Below are positions 1 to 7,576 of a stretch of 41,711 nt of DNA, one piece after another (the stretch's first letter is position 1; every line of letters starts with the position of its first letter). The stretch is from contig NZ_JAFUAG010000016.1 in assembly GCF_017464355.1 (NCBI RefSeq), forward strand, positions 1-41,711, given 5' to 3'. The position numbers were made by a program, and so were the translations under genes. The notes under the pieces were generated by a model, which ran no database searches, was not told where the DNA came from, and saw only the letters and a program-made list of their open reading frames with translations. The stretch comes from Ruminococcus sp. (lineage in GTDB: Bacteria > Bacillota > Clostridia > Oscillospirales > Ruminococcaceae).

Positions 1-34
1 GCCGAAAAATGATTACAGTTACAAGAACGCTGTT

Positions 35-89
35 GCAATTTTCGGACGGTTGCGCTATGATATAGATGTAAAACCAACCGTCCGATTGC
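35..89. promoter_or_regulatory. Long inverted repeat before the recombinase gene
   Basis: A perfect 10-bp inverted repeat, CGGACGGTTG (43-52) and CAACCGTCCG (75-84), is extended outward by GCAAT (35-39) and ATTGC (85-89) with a 3-nt bulge on the left arm. It ends about 20 bp before the recombinase start. The ribosome site TGGAGG lies at 99-104. The structure could be an operator, a leader hairpin controlling translation, or part of a recombination site; the sequence alone does not decide. Confidence 0.55.
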
Positions 90-110
90 AAACGCAATTG
101 GAGGTCAACA

Positions 111-1664
111 ATGAAAAGAACAACGAAAACAAACGACGGTATCACGGCAATTTACGTTCGCCGATCCGTCAGCGACAAGGATAAGGGCAACAACAGCTTG
201 TCCATTTCCGCACAGAAGGAGGAGTGTATCAGATTTGTGGGAGAATGCGATTATCGTATCTACTGTGATGACGGCAAGTCAGGCAAAGATGTGATGCACC
301 GTCCCGCATTTATGCAGATGATGAGCGATGCCCGTGAGGGTCTTATCAGCAGAATTATCGTGAAAAAGTATGACCGTTTTAGCAGAAATATGAGAGAGTA
401 TCTTAACATCACGGACGAGCTTGACCGCTACGGTGTGACCGTTTACTCCCTGTCCGAGCCGTTCAATACGGAGACAAAAGAGGGGCGTATGATGCGAAAC
501 AATCTGCTGAATTTTGCGGAGTTTGAGCGTGAGACGATTGCCGCAAGAGTGGCTGATGCTTTCCAGACTAAAGCAAGGGAAACAGGCTTCTATCAGGGCG
601 GAAAAGTTCAGTTCGGCTATACTCCCGAAAGAAGAACAATTAACGGCAAGACAGGCTCGGTGCTTGTTCCATCGGAGAATGCCGAGGCGGTGCGTGTGGC
701 ATATGATCTGTATCAGCACCCTGAAAACTCTCTGACCGATATTATCCGCTACATGACGGAGAACGGTATCAACGCTTCAAGACCGACACCACGCACCAAA
801 ACAGGCATTTCCAATCTTGACAGATCGCACCTGAGCCGTATTCTTGAAAATCCGCTTTATGTGAGGGCTGACAAAGAGGTCTACCGCTATTTTCTTTCCA
901 AAGGATATGAAATGCTTGATGATATTGAAGCCTATGACGGCATTCACGGCTTGTTCGTTCACGCTGGGCTTGATGATACGCATTTCGTCAAGGTAGCCTA
1001 CCATGAGGGGCTTGTGCCTGCGGAGACGTGGCTGAGAGTGCAAGACAGGAAGTCGCACCAGAGTAAGTTTCCGACAAACGGCAAGGCGATGAACTCTTGG
1101 CTTGTGGGTATGGTGAAATGTGCCTGCTGTGGCTATGCAATGCACTTCAATCACTGTGCGAACAGAAAAGGTGTGGTGTATCACCGCTTCATCGACTACG
1201 GCAAGTTCACGCTGAACGGCTGTCCCACTCCGCCCATTCAGTTAAAGCCGAGACAGGTCGAGGACGCTGTGCTGAAAGAAATGCAGAAGCGTATTGAACA
1301 GCTCAAAATCGCAAAGCGTGAGGACAGCAAGCCCGACACCGAAACAGAGAGTATCAAGACGGAGATCATTCTCATTGACAGTGAGATACAGAAGCTCATG
1401 GAAAAGCTCGCTGATGCGGACAGCGTACTCTTTGACTACATTCAGAAGCGTGTGAGCGTCCTGCACGAACAGAAATCGGAGCTTGATAAAAAAATGCAGA
1501 CTATGTGCCGTAAGCGTAAAGCGATCGACACAAAGCCTTTGGAAGAACCTATGAAGCAGTGGGATAAGCTGACGGTTCAGGAGAAGCACGATGTAGCGGC
1601 AGCGATGATCGATGTCGTGCTTATATCCGATGAAACAGGTATTGAGGTGAAATTCAGCATTTGA
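111..1664 (+). CDS. Large serine recombinase (integrase/transposase type)
   Basis: A 517-residue site-specific recombinase of the large serine family, which cuts and rejoins DNA through a phosphoserine link and moves integrative elements. The N-terminal resolvase domain has the nucleophile context YVRRS with Ser19, and the KYDRFSRN motif near residues 86-93 supplies catalytic arginines. A 'recombinase' domain follows. Next comes a zinc ribbon near residues 337-376 (KCACCGY, later a single Cys in NGCPTPP). A Lys/Glu-rich coiled coil occupies about residues 400-490, as is usual for serine integrases. The start is set by TGGAGG seven bases upstream. The gene stops 24 bp before the end of a broken permease gene on the other strand, so it probably marks one end of an integrated element extending left of the window. 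Whether it belongs to a phage, a conjugative element or a smaller transposon cannot be told. Confidence 0.93.
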   Translation: MKRTTKTNDGITAIYVRRSVSDKDKGNNSLSISAQKEECIRFVGECDYRIYCDDGKSGKDVMHRPAFMQMMSDAREGLISRIIVKKYDRFSRNMREYLNITDELDRYGVTVYSLSEPFNTETKEGRMMRNNLLNFAEFERETIAARVADAFQTKARETGFYQGGKVQFGYTPERRTINGKTGSVLVPSENAEAVRVAYDLYQHPENSLTDIIRYMTENGINASRPTPRTKTGISNLDRSHLSRILENPLYVRADKEVYRYFLSKGYEMLDDIEAYDGIHGLFVHAGLDDTHFVKVAYHEGLVPAETWLRVQDRKSHQSKFPTNGKAMNSWLVGMVKCACCGYAMHFNHCANRKGVVYHRFIDYGKFTLNGCPTPPIQLKPRQVEDAVLKEMQKRIEQLKIAKREDSKPDTETESIKTEIILIDSEIQKLMEKLADADSVLFDYIQKRVSVLHEQKSELDKKMQTMCRKRKAIDTKPLEEPMKQWDKLTVQEKHDVAAAMIDVVLISDETGIEVKFSI

Positions 1665-1700
1665 AAAAGTGCGGAATTTCGGTATTTTTTAGTGTTGATA
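1665..1700. other. Probable element/chromosome junction (att region)
   Basis: The recombinase stops at 1664. The opposite-strand permease reading frame runs into a stop at 1689-1691 directly after its extracellular domain, without the three C-terminal helices its neighbour has. The change from element to interrupted host gene should therefore fall in this short stretch. Serine integrases typically leave short hybrid att sites at such borders. The exact crossover cannot be fixed without the other end of the element or an uninterrupted relative. Confidence 0.4.
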
Positions 1701-2551
1701 AGGTGATGCGTAGGGCGTGCCTGTGAAGAATTCAATACCTGTCAGCTCCTTGATATCATCGGTCACTTTTTGGGCAAGCTCCGAGTCAAAGCGATCAAGG
1801 TAGATGTAGTACTGTCCGTCTGCCAGCTGTATACTGCTGCTGGCAGGTATATATATATTGTATGTAAGGTCGTTCTTTTTAGTCCTTATCACACCAACGA
1901 CCTTTGTCCCCCTGAGAAACTTCCCGTTCAGGGTGAAGTCTTTTTCTGTATACTCCTCGGGTCTGCTGATGTCAGCGCCGTACATTTCAAGAAAATGTTC
2001 CGATACCATTATCTCGTTGAAAGCCTCAGGGAAGCGCCCTGCTGTCAGTTCGCCGTTAAAGCAGCTTTCGCAGCTGTCGTCAAGGTCGTAATATAACGCA
2101 GTGATATATGGGTAAATACTCCTGTTCACTTCGTTCAGAGCATCAGGGCTTTCCACAAAGCTGTACTGTTTGCTGCCTATGTCAATGGTGCTGTTCTGAT
2201 ATTCGGGTATCTCCCTCAGGAGCAGCGCCTTGATAATGGAATACTGCGCAGGGGAACCGGTGCATACCGCCTGCATACCGCCGCTGTGCCTCTGATACCC
2301 TCGGTGTTTTTGCAATATTCGCTTATCTTTGGATAGTCGGGGCAGTCATAGATATCATAGTACAGAAACGGTGGGCTGTCAATGCCGCTTATGGCTTGTT
2401 TTATCTCGTCATCGAGAAGTATGCTGTAGCCGCATACACACATCGTCACAAAAGCTGATATCAGCGTACCCATGAAAAGCTGTATGCTGACCTTGAGAGG
2501 AAACCTGCACAGCCGCGATATCCTCAGATAAAACATCATATCTCTCTTCAT
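1689..2551 (-). pseudogene. Broken FtsX-like ABC permease (frameshift plus 3' truncation)
   Basis: Two overlapping frames are pieces of one gene. The first 100 or so residues (2551 leftwards) give a transmembrane helix (about residues 18-46) and the start of an extracellular domain. The remainder, read in another frame, continues that domain (IIKALLLREIPEY and onward). The break is a perfect 11-bp tandem duplication at 2261-2282; removing one copy fuses both parts into a clean 283-codon frame. Even so the protein would lack the C-terminal membrane helices seen in the adjacent permease, because the gene ends beside the serine recombinase. Its start overlaps the stop of the neighbour by ATGA, so it was the last gene of the operon. 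MacB/FtsX-type permeases usually act in pairs with an ATPase, so the transporter is probably inactive or altered. Confidence 0.8.
2261..2282. repeat. 11-bp tandem duplication causing a frameshift
   Basis: TGCATACCGCC occurs twice in direct succession (2261-2271 and 2272-2282, plus strand). With two copies the minus-strand permease shifts frame and stops shortly after. With one copy it reads through as AAVCTGSPAQYSIIK. A slippage or replication error that could revert is the simplest explanation. Confidence 0.9.
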
Positions 2552-3717
2552 CGGTCATTCCTCACAATTTCAAGCTCCGAGCTTTTGTCGATGGCGCTGA
2601 AAACTTTTAAAAATCCCGCCAGCGTAAATACACTGCAAAGCAGAAGTATCATCGGGAAAGTCCGCACAGAGGATACTAGCTTAAGGTCCTTTAAACCGAA
2701 AAGTCCGCAGTATTCATCTGCCAGCAGACGTGTCAGCCTGCGGGCAGGATAAAAGGCAGCTCCGCAGGATATAGCCACCAGCCCCTCCGTAATGATAAGA
2801 TATATCAGCTTCAGCCGTCCTGCTGACAGCCCCAGCACCTTGTACATAGCTATGGAATGATCCCTCCTGAGTATTATCATATTGGACATGGAATATGAGA
2901 TAAAGGCCGATGACACCGCAGTAACAAGGCAAATGCACATAAGCCCCCACATCACCATGCGCACTACGTTTATCTGTTCCTTTATCAGGTCATAAAAATA
3001 GCAGTCCTCGTCGATCTCAAGCTCGTGGAGCCGCGAGAGCATTCTGCCGCACCTGTTGTAGTCCGCCGCCGTCAGTGTTACCTGTGACCTGGTGGAATAG
3101 CCCTCGCTGTCCAGTATCTCATAACAGCTGTTATAGGATATCAGGTAGTCGGAATCACAATAGCGGCTGTCGAATATCCCTGCCAGTTTCAGCTTGTGTT
3201 CCTCCTTGAACTGCGAGGAAAGAAGCCTTACCTCACTGCCTGTCTTCAATTCGCAGGCGGACAGCTTGTCTGATATCCAGAGCTTGCCGTCATTGTTTTC
3301 AGCATCGAGGAGATCGGGGTGGCCGCCGCTGCGTATGAAGACGGAGGGTCTGGCTTTCGTTATTCCCCTCAGCCCGTATATGAATGAAGTTGCCGTGCCG
3401 TTCACAGGGTCTGTTTCGTGAACACCGTCGGTGATAACTGCGTTTGCCAGCACCGAGTCCCCGTAGATAAGTATCTTGTCGCCGTAAGCTATATCTCCCG
3501 CAAATTCGCTTAAGTCGGTGTCTTTCCTGTAATTGAAGGTCACATCGAAGACCAGCCCTTCTGTTACCTTGTTCACCATATCATCTGTGTAGTCGTCTAC
3601 CGACACTGAAATGTTAAACAGAACGGAGATGACAATATACAGCGAGATAAAGATCACTAAATAAAAAGATATCAGCCATTTGAGTACCCACGCTTCCGAA
3701 AAAACCAATTTCAACAT
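2548..3717 (-). CDS. FtsX/MacB-like ABC transporter permease
   Basis: A 389-residue membrane protein with the FtsX-like layout: one N-terminal helix (about residues 13-34), a large extracellular domain (about 35-245), then three C-terminal helices (about 250-277, 303-330 and 355-380). The segment around SMSNMIILRRDHSIAMYKVLG is the cytoplasmic loop typical of these permeases ('R..E.a..k.lG'). It is translated after the ATPase gene (1 bp between them) and overlaps the broken second permease by 4 bp, so all were one operon. Such transporters export lipoproteins, peptides or antimicrobials, or act as mechanotransmitters; the substrate cannot be read from sequence. The lipoprotein at the head of the operon may be its partner. 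Confidence 0.82.
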   Translation of the reverse strand: MLKLVFSEAWVLKWLISFYLVIFISLYIVISVLFNISVSVDDYTDDMVNKVTEGLVFDVTFNYRKDTDLSEFAGDIAYGDKILIYGDSVLANAVITDGVHETDPVNGTATSFIYGLRGITKARPSVFIRSGGHPDLLDAENNDGKLWISDKLSACELKTGSEVRLLSSQFKEEHKLKLAGIFDSRYCDSDYLISYNSCYEILDSEGYSTRSQVTLTAADYNRCGRMLSRLHELEIDEDCYFYDLIKEQINVVRMVMWGLMCICLVTAVSSAFISYSMSNMIILRRDHSIAMYKVLGLSAGRLKLIYLIITEGLVAISCGAAFYPARRLTRLLADEYCGLFGLKDLKLVSSVRTFPMILLLCSVFTLAGFLKVFSAIDKSSELEIVRNDR

Positions 3718-3718
3718 T

Positions 3719-4399
3719 TTATCTCAGATCCTTGTCATCAACTATCCTGCCGTCACTGAGTGAAACTATCCTGTCGGAACATTCAGCGTCCTCACGGCTG
3801 TGTGTTACCATTATCACAGTGGTGTCCCTGCGGGTCTGTTCCCTCAGCAGCCTGATGATATTTCTGCTGTTGGCACTGTCAAGATTTCCGCAGGGCTCAT
3901 CACAAAGCAGTATTTTCGGACTGCCTACAAGCGCCCTGGCTATGCAGACCCTCTGCTGTTCACCGCCTGAAAGTTCATGGACCTTTGCGTGTATCTTGCT
4001 TTCAAGCCCGACCTCACTGAGTATCTTTGTGATAAGCTCTTTGTGGTCTTTTTTATCCTTATCATTCCGTATCAGCAGGGGCACCTCGATATTCCTGTAT
4101 ACATCAAACGCAGGCTCAAGGTAAAATGCCTGGAACACAAAGCCGATCATTCTGTTGCGGTATTCGCATACAGCTTTTCTGTCAAAGCCCGTCAGGTCAG
4201 AACCGTCAACCATTACCTTTCCCTCATCAGCCTTTTCCAGCGTGCCGATTATGTTCAGCAGGGTAGTTTTCCCGCTGCCCGAAGCTCCTGTTATACTGGT
4301 CATGGTGTTTTTTTCTACGTCAAGTGTCAGTTTGTCCAGCACTTGCTGCTTGCCGAAATGTTTGCTTATCCCATTTATCCTTATGATAGTATTATCCAT
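3719..4399 (-). CDS. ABC transporter ATPase (LolD/MacB class)
   Basis: A 226-residue ATP-binding subunit that powers the adjacent permease. Walker A is GASGSGKTT (residues 38-46), the Q-loop Gln is near 90, the signature is LSGGEQQR (143-150), Walker B is ILLCDEP (163-169) followed by GNLDS, and the switch His is in VTHSRED. The spacing and the GNLDS D-loop are typical of the MacB/LolD/FtsE branch. An upstream ATG at 4444 is in frame, but family alignment begins at MDNTIIRINGISKHFG, preceded by GGGTGAGG, so 4399 was chosen. It lies between the lipoprotein and permease genes, all on the minus strand. Confidence 0.92.
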   Translation of the reverse strand: MDNTIIRINGISKHFGKQQVLDKLTLDVEKNTMTSITGASGSGKTTLLNIIGTLEKADEGKVMVDGSDLTGFDRKAVCEYRNRMIGFVFQAFYLEPAFDVYRNIEVPLLIRNDKDKKDHKELITKILSEVGLESKIHAKVHELSGGEQQRVCIARALVGSPKILLCDEPCGNLDSANSRNIIRLLREQTRRDTTVIMVTHSREDAECSDRIVSLSDGRIVDDKDLR

Positions 4400-4419
4400 T
4401 TCCTCACCCCGACAGCTTA

Positions 4420-4450
4420 AGAGGAACAGGCAGTACCTGCCCATTCCTCT
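4420..4450 (-). other. Intercistronic hairpin between lipoprotein and ATPase genes
   Basis: In the minus-strand transcript a 14-bp stem forms: AGAGGAA pairs with TTCCTCT, two G-U pairs follow, then GGCAG pairs with CTGCC around a 3-nt loop. No U-run follows, so it is not a simple terminator. It could set RNA stability between the two genes or attenuate ATPase expression. Confidence 0.5.
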
Positions 4451-4456
4451 GTAGGC

Positions 4457-4933
4457 TTATTCTTCATTTTCCGTCAGAATGTATTCCTCTTTTCGGAACT
4501 CCAGCGTATATCCGTCATCATCATAGTATACAAAAGGCACATGGTAGATAAGGTCATCAAAGATCTCTGTAGACACCAGCTTCTGGTCTTCGACCGTCAT
4601 TGTGGTGAACTCGTTTACCTCCTTGAGCTTCTCCGCCCCGTCCGCAGGCGGCTCCCAGCCATATCTTTGGAATTTGTCTGCATGGAATTGCAATAACTCA
4701 TCATAATCAAAATCTACGAATTGAAAATGTTTCTGATCGATAATGACTATCTTTTCATTGCCGTTTTTCTTCTGATAAGTGCCCTCTTTGACCTCGAACT
4801 CATTTTGTTTCGCAGGGTGAGACTCGTCAGGCGGAGGCAGGTCATCGTCATTATTCCACGGAGATCCGCCGCAGCCCGAAAAAGCCGCAGCCAATAAAAG
4901 TACCCCCACTAACGATATTACTTTTGCTTTCAT
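4457..4933 (-). CDS. Small lipoprotein heading the ABC operon
   Basis: A 158-residue secreted lipoprotein. Residues 1-20 form a signal peptide with a hydrophobic core (VLLLAAA) and a lipobox ending AFSGC, giving lipidation at Cys21. A short Asp/Pro-rich linker follows, then a mixed soluble domain of about 120 residues that I do not recognise. It is the first gene after the promoter at 5111-5139 and is followed by the ATPase and permeases, so it may sense or deliver the transporter's substrate, or be protected by it. This is inference from position only. Confidence 0.75.
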   Translation of the reverse strand: MKAKVISLVGVLLLAAAFSGCGGSPWNNDDDLPPPDESHPAKQNEFEVKEGTYQKKNGNEKIVIIDQKHFQFVDFDYDELLQFHADKFQRYGWEPPADGAEKLKEVNEFTTMTVEDQKLVSTEIFDDLIYHVPFVYYDDDGYTLEFRKEEYILTENEE

Positions 4934-4964
4934 GTCATATACCTCGTTATCTCAGATCATCTAT

Positions 4965-5065
4965 CTCCCGATCCTTAATGTGTATAGCTGATGATACAGA
5001 ATGGCTGTTCTCTCGTATTGTTCCCACGCCTTCGGCGGGGGAGCGATACACGGCCGGATCGGTAT
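4965..5065 (-). mobile_element. MITE copy B (degenerate, reverse orientation)
   Basis: A diverged 101-bp copy of the palindromic element found five more times in the window. It keeps the terminal TCCC, the segment TGATGATACAGAATGGC and the GC-rich central hairpin (CGCCTTCGGCG). Flanks TCATCTAT (4957-4964) and CCATCTGT (5066-5073) match at 6 of 8 positions, as expected for an old target duplication. It lies between the promoter at 5111-5139 and the lipoprotein start, so it is transcribed as part of the operon leader. Confidence 0.75.
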
Positions 5066-5110
5066 CCATCTGTAAGCGCGGCCTCTGCCATAAAGCTCAG
5101 CGCTGGCTAA

Positions 5111-5139
5111 ATTATATCAAAGACCTGATATTTTGTCAA
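5111..5139 (-). promoter_or_regulatory. Sigma-A promoter of the lipoprotein/ABC operon
   Basis: On the minus strand, TTGACA (5134-5139) and TATAAT (5111-5116) are separated by exactly 17 bp. It points to the lipoprotein gene, giving a leader of about 170 nt that contains MITE copy B. Confidence 0.85.
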
Positions 5140-5264
5140 TGAAAATGCAGATAAAAAAAGTATGTACACATTTAGTTTGTACCCTTTTGATATTAACTCT
5201 GCAAATTAATTATATAAAATCAACTAAAACATCAGCAGAAAATGATATAAAATAAATAATTAAA

Positions 5265-5365
5265 ATCCCAATTTGGTTGTGTATTGTTTCCCCCGACGAA
5301 GGTGGGGGAAACAATACGAAAAAAAGCCATTCTGTATCATCATCAATACACTTCAAAATTGGGAG
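5265..5365 (+). mobile_element. MITE copy A (complete)
   Basis: A complete 101-bp element. The ends are A-TCCCAATTTGG and CAAAATTGGGA-G; the terminal inverted repeats match at 18 of 21 positions. The centre is a 14-bp perfect stem (GTATTGTTTCCCCC at 5280-5293 pairs with 5302-5315). Perfect 8-bp target duplications TAATTAAA flank it (5257-5264 and 5366-5373). No reading frame fits a transposase, so it is non-autonomous. It sits downstream of rsmG. Confidence 0.88.
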
Positions 5366-5392
5366 TAATTAAATTCAATTCAGCTGTATCAT

Positions 5393-5433
5393 AAAAAAAG
5401 CAGGAGCCGTACCGCCGCCGCAGTACTGCTCCC
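5393..5433 (-). terminator. Terminator after rsmG
   Basis: On the minus strand a stem of about 10 bp with one mismatch (GGAGCAGTAC pairing with GTACGGCTCC) around a GC-rich loop is followed by a run of seven Ts. It lies about 80 bp beyond the rsmG stop. Confidence 0.75.
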
Positions 5434-5512
5434 ACCTACACGATATCATGTTTCCATATCACACAGCATTCCCGATAAAAACAGCAAGCCTTTCCATGTC
5501 GATGACCATGGC

Positions 5513-6223
5513 TCAACAAAGCTTTTTCTTCTTCATCTGCCCCGCATTCCTCGGGAATTTCGCAGGGGTAGGGGAGATCTTCCTTATCAGTATCAGTGTC
5601 CGCCCGTCCCCCGAGGGCAGAGCGTATTCAATGACCTTTTCCGTCTTTCCGCCCAGCAGCTTTATGGCAGGCTTCGCCGTATCAAGCTCCTCCGCACCGC
5701 TGCTGCCTTTGAGCGCCGCAAATATCCCGCCGACTTTTACAAAGGGCAGACAGTATTCGCATAGGTCCGTCAGATTAGCCACAGCCCGCGCCGTCGCCAT
5801 ATCAAAGCTCTCGCGGAAGCCTTCCTTTTTCCCGAATTCCTCCGCCCTGCCGTGAACACACCTTGCGTCAAGGTCTATGCTGTCGGATAATTCCTGTAAA
5901 AAATTTATCCTCTTGTTAAGGCTGTCCAGCAGGGTCAGCCGTATGTCGTCCCTGTATACCTTCAGCGGACATGAGGGGAACCCCGCCCCCGTGCCTACAT
6001 CTATCAGCGAAACATCCTTCGGCAGCTCAAACAGCGTAAAGGGATAAATGCTGTCCCAGAAATGCTTCTCAGCTATGCCCTCATCATCGGTTATAGCCGT
6101 GAGATTGACCTGTTCGTTGCGCTGACAAAGCATATCAGCATACCTCTCCAGCCTCAGCTGCTGCTCAGGGGAAAGGGTAATATGGTGAGCATCAAAAATA
6201 TCAATAAAATCAGAAAGCTTCAT
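5513..6223 (-). CDS. rsmG: 16S rRNA (guanine527-N7)-methyltransferase RsmG
   Basis: A 236-residue SAM-dependent methyltransferase that modifies G527 in the 530 loop of 16S rRNA. The SAM-binding motif is LIDVGTGAGFP (about residues 73-83), preceded by the family block HFWDSI (54-59) and followed by LLDSLNKRINFLQEL and ATARAVANL, all typical of RsmG (GidB). The start at 6223 is preceded by GAGG with 6-bp spacing. An in-frame extension upstream only reads through MITE copy C and has no ribosome site. In many bacteria rsmG sits in the mnmE-mnmG-parAB cluster; here it stands alone, with MITE copies on both sides. Loss of RsmG gives low-level streptomycin resistance in several bacteria. Confidence 0.94.
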   Translation of the reverse strand: MKLSDFIDIFDAHHITLSPEQQLRLERYADMLCQRNEQVNLTAITDDEGIAEKHFWDSIYPFTLFELPKDVSLIDVGTGAGFPSCPLKVYRDDIRLTLLDSLNKRINFLQELSDSIDLDARCVHGRAEEFGKKEGFRESFDMATARAVANLTDLCEYCLPFVKVGGIFAALKGSSGAEELDTAKPAIKLLGGKTEKVIEYALPSGDGRTLILIRKISPTPAKFPRNAGQMKKKKLC

Positions 6224-6247
6224 AGTAAACCTCAAATCAAAAGAAAT

Positions 6248-6347
6248 ATCCCAATTTGGTCGTTTATTGTTTCCCTCGCCGAAGACGGGGGAAACAATAC
6301 GAAAGAAAACATTCTGTATCATCAGCAATACACTTCAAAATCGGGTG
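6248..6347 (+). mobile_element. MITE copy C, directly upstream of rsmG
   Basis: A 100-bp element in the same orientation as copy A, with perfect 8-bp target duplications AAAGAAAT (6240-6247 and 6348-6355). The right end is slightly diverged (AAAATCGGGT). It begins 25 bp from the rsmG start codon, so the gene's promoter must lie inside or beyond it. I see no good promoter in the element itself. Confidence 0.88.
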
Positions 6348-6404
6348 AAAGAAATAAAATGATCAGGAAGAAAGCACCGCCCGTCAGACCAAAACAAGTA
6401 AGCC

Positions 6405-6445
6405 CCACAAACAGAAACTGACCGCCCCGCACACGGAACGGTCAG
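6405..6445 (-). terminator. Terminator of the HU/DUF6465 operon
   Basis: On the minus strand CTGACCG pairs with CGGTCAG (6418-6424 and 6439-6445 on the plus strand) around a 14-nt loop and is followed by the T-rich tract TTTCTGTTTGT. It lies 16 bp after the stop of the upstream gene. Confidence 0.6.
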
Positions 6446-6460
6446 CCGAGTTATCAAAAA

Positions 6461-6835
6461 TTACAGCTCGATCTTCTGGTCAGCGTCGCCCTTGTCGTTT
6501 ACAGTGTAGTAAGCAACGCCCTCATCAGGCTTGATGTAAAGCTTTACAGCCTTGGGTGCCCTGTGACCCTTTGCCTTGTAATCAGCCTTTGCAGCCTCAG
6601 CAAGAGCAGCAACATCTACCTGCTTGTCAGCAAACTCAACGAAGATAATGTCCTTCTCAGTTGCCTTCTCAACAGCAGCCTTGGTCTTTGCAGCAGCCTT
6701 TGTAGCTGTCTTCTTGGCCTTGGCAGCGGTGTCCTTAGCGGCAGCCTTGGTCTTTGCAGCAGTCTCCTTAGCGACAGCCTTTACCTCAGTTGCAACCTCT
6801 GCTGCCTTCTCAGCAGCCTTTTTAGTGTTAGCCAT
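6461..6835 (-). CDS. DUF6465-type protein with histone-H1-like Lys/Ala tail
   Basis: A 124-residue protein in two parts. Residues 1-58 are a low-complexity tail of Ala, Lys and Thr with AAAKTKAAAK-like repeats, resembling histone H1 tails and bacterial histone-like proteins. Residues 60-124 are a compact domain (IIFVEFADKQVDVAALAEAAK, then VKLYIKPDEGVAYYTVN) of the kind I know as DUF6465 in Clostridia. The gene follows HU by 45 bp on the same strand, with AGAAGGAGA as ribosome site. The tail and the HU neighbour suggest a nucleoid role or nucleic-acid binding; this is inference, as the family has no established function that I know of. Confidence 0.8.
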   Translation of the reverse strand: MANTKKAAEKAAEVATEVKAVAKETAAKTKAAAKDTAAKAKKTATKAAAKTKAAVEKATEKDIIFVEFADKQVDVAALAEAAKADYKAKGHRAPKAVKLYIKPDEGVAYYTVNDKGDADQKIEL

Positions 6836-6880
6836 TGTAATGTTCTCCTTCTATTTACTTATATTTTTGCCGGCAAGAGA

Positions 6881-7159
6881 TCACTTCTTGTCAACAGCGT
6901 CCTTCAGAGCCTTAGCAGCCTTGAAAGCGGGTACCTTCTTAGCAGGAACTTCGATGGGCTGCTTGGTGGAAGGATTGATAGACTTCTTAGCAGCACGGTC
7001 TCTTACTTCAAATGTGCCGAAGCCGGGGATAGCGACCTTGTCACCCTTCTCCAGAGCCTCAGTGATAGTGCTTATAACAGCGTCCAGAGCTGCCTCAGCG
7101 TTCTTCTTGGTGCTGCCGTTCTTCTCAGCGATAGCAGCCAGCAGTTCAGCCTTCTTCAT
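6881..7159 (-). CDS. hup: DNA-binding protein HU
   Basis: A 92-residue HU/IHF-family protein that bends and compacts DNA as a dimer. MKKAELLAAIAEKN starts the helical body, GFGTFEVRDRAAKKSINPSTKQPIEVPAKK is the beta arm with the conserved GFGTF and the Pro at the arm tip, and VPAFKAAKALKDAV closes it. The start at 7159 has GGAGG 8 bp upstream; the earlier in-frame ATG lies before that site. It has a perfect promoter at 7235-7263 and heads a two-gene unit with the Lys/Ala-tailed protein. Confidence 0.96.
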   Translation of the reverse strand: MKKAELLAAIAEKNGSTKKNAEAALDAVISTITEALEKGDKVAIPGFGTFEVRDRAAKKSINPSTKQPIEVPAKKVPAFKAAKALKDAVDKK

Positions 7160-7201
7160 GTTAACTACCTCCATTATTTTCTTTCAGGATCACTTATCCT
7201 G

Positions 7202-7217
7202 CGTGCATATCTGCACG
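7202..7217. promoter_or_regulatory. Short inverted repeat in the HU leader
   Basis: CGTGCA (7202-7207) and TGCACG (7212-7217) flank 4 bp, between the promoter -10 and the HU start. It would form a small hairpin in the mRNA or serve as a dimeric repressor site. Confidence 0.4.
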
Positions 7218-7234
7218 AGTGATTTTATGATGAT

Positions 7235-7263
7235 ATTATACCCCATTATATTGCCTTTGTCAA
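7235..7263 (-). promoter_or_regulatory. Consensus sigma-A promoter of HU
   Basis: On the minus strand a perfect TTGACA (7258-7263), a 17-bp spacer and a perfect TATAAT (7235-7240), as expected for a highly expressed nucleoid protein. Confidence 0.93.
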
Positions 7264-7511
7264 ATAAAAACAACGCATTTTCGGGCTTTAAAGCATATAT
7301 TTGTAGCCTTGACTAAATTTTCCTGCTCCCGCCTCGGGTTATTTTGTGTTTATTCACACAATGTTTAAGATATTTCTGTAAGCCCCTGTTTTCGGCATAT
7401 ACAGCGTTTGCTGAGGTTTACTTCCGCCTGTTCCTGCCCCCTGTGCCGACGCTGTGCAAAATACCTAAAAAAAGGCAGAAAAATTCTATATCAAAATGTC
7501 CCTGCCAGACA
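7264..7511. other. Non-coding stretch between divergent genes
   Basis: About 250 bp between the HU promoter and the promoter of the zinc-ribbon gene. The only structure seen is a short hairpin, TGTG/CACA, around 7345-7360. No gene with a ribosome site was found. Confidence 0.5.
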
Positions 7512-7540
7512 TTAAAAAATGTTCCCGTTTATGTTATAAT
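7512..7540 (+). promoter_or_regulatory. Probable promoter of the zinc-ribbon membrane protein gene
   Basis: A perfect TATAAT at 7535-7540 with a weak -35 (TTAAAA, 7512-7517) at 17 bp. It gives a leader of about 145 nt. Confidence 0.55.
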
Positions 7541-7576
7541 ATGTGTGTATGAAATAAAAGGGGGATAGTAAACGCC

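Noticed and set aside
6224-6328. N-terminal extension of RsmG
   Set aside because: The extra 35 codons translate MITE copy C and have no ribosome site; the family start with GAGG upstream is at 6223.
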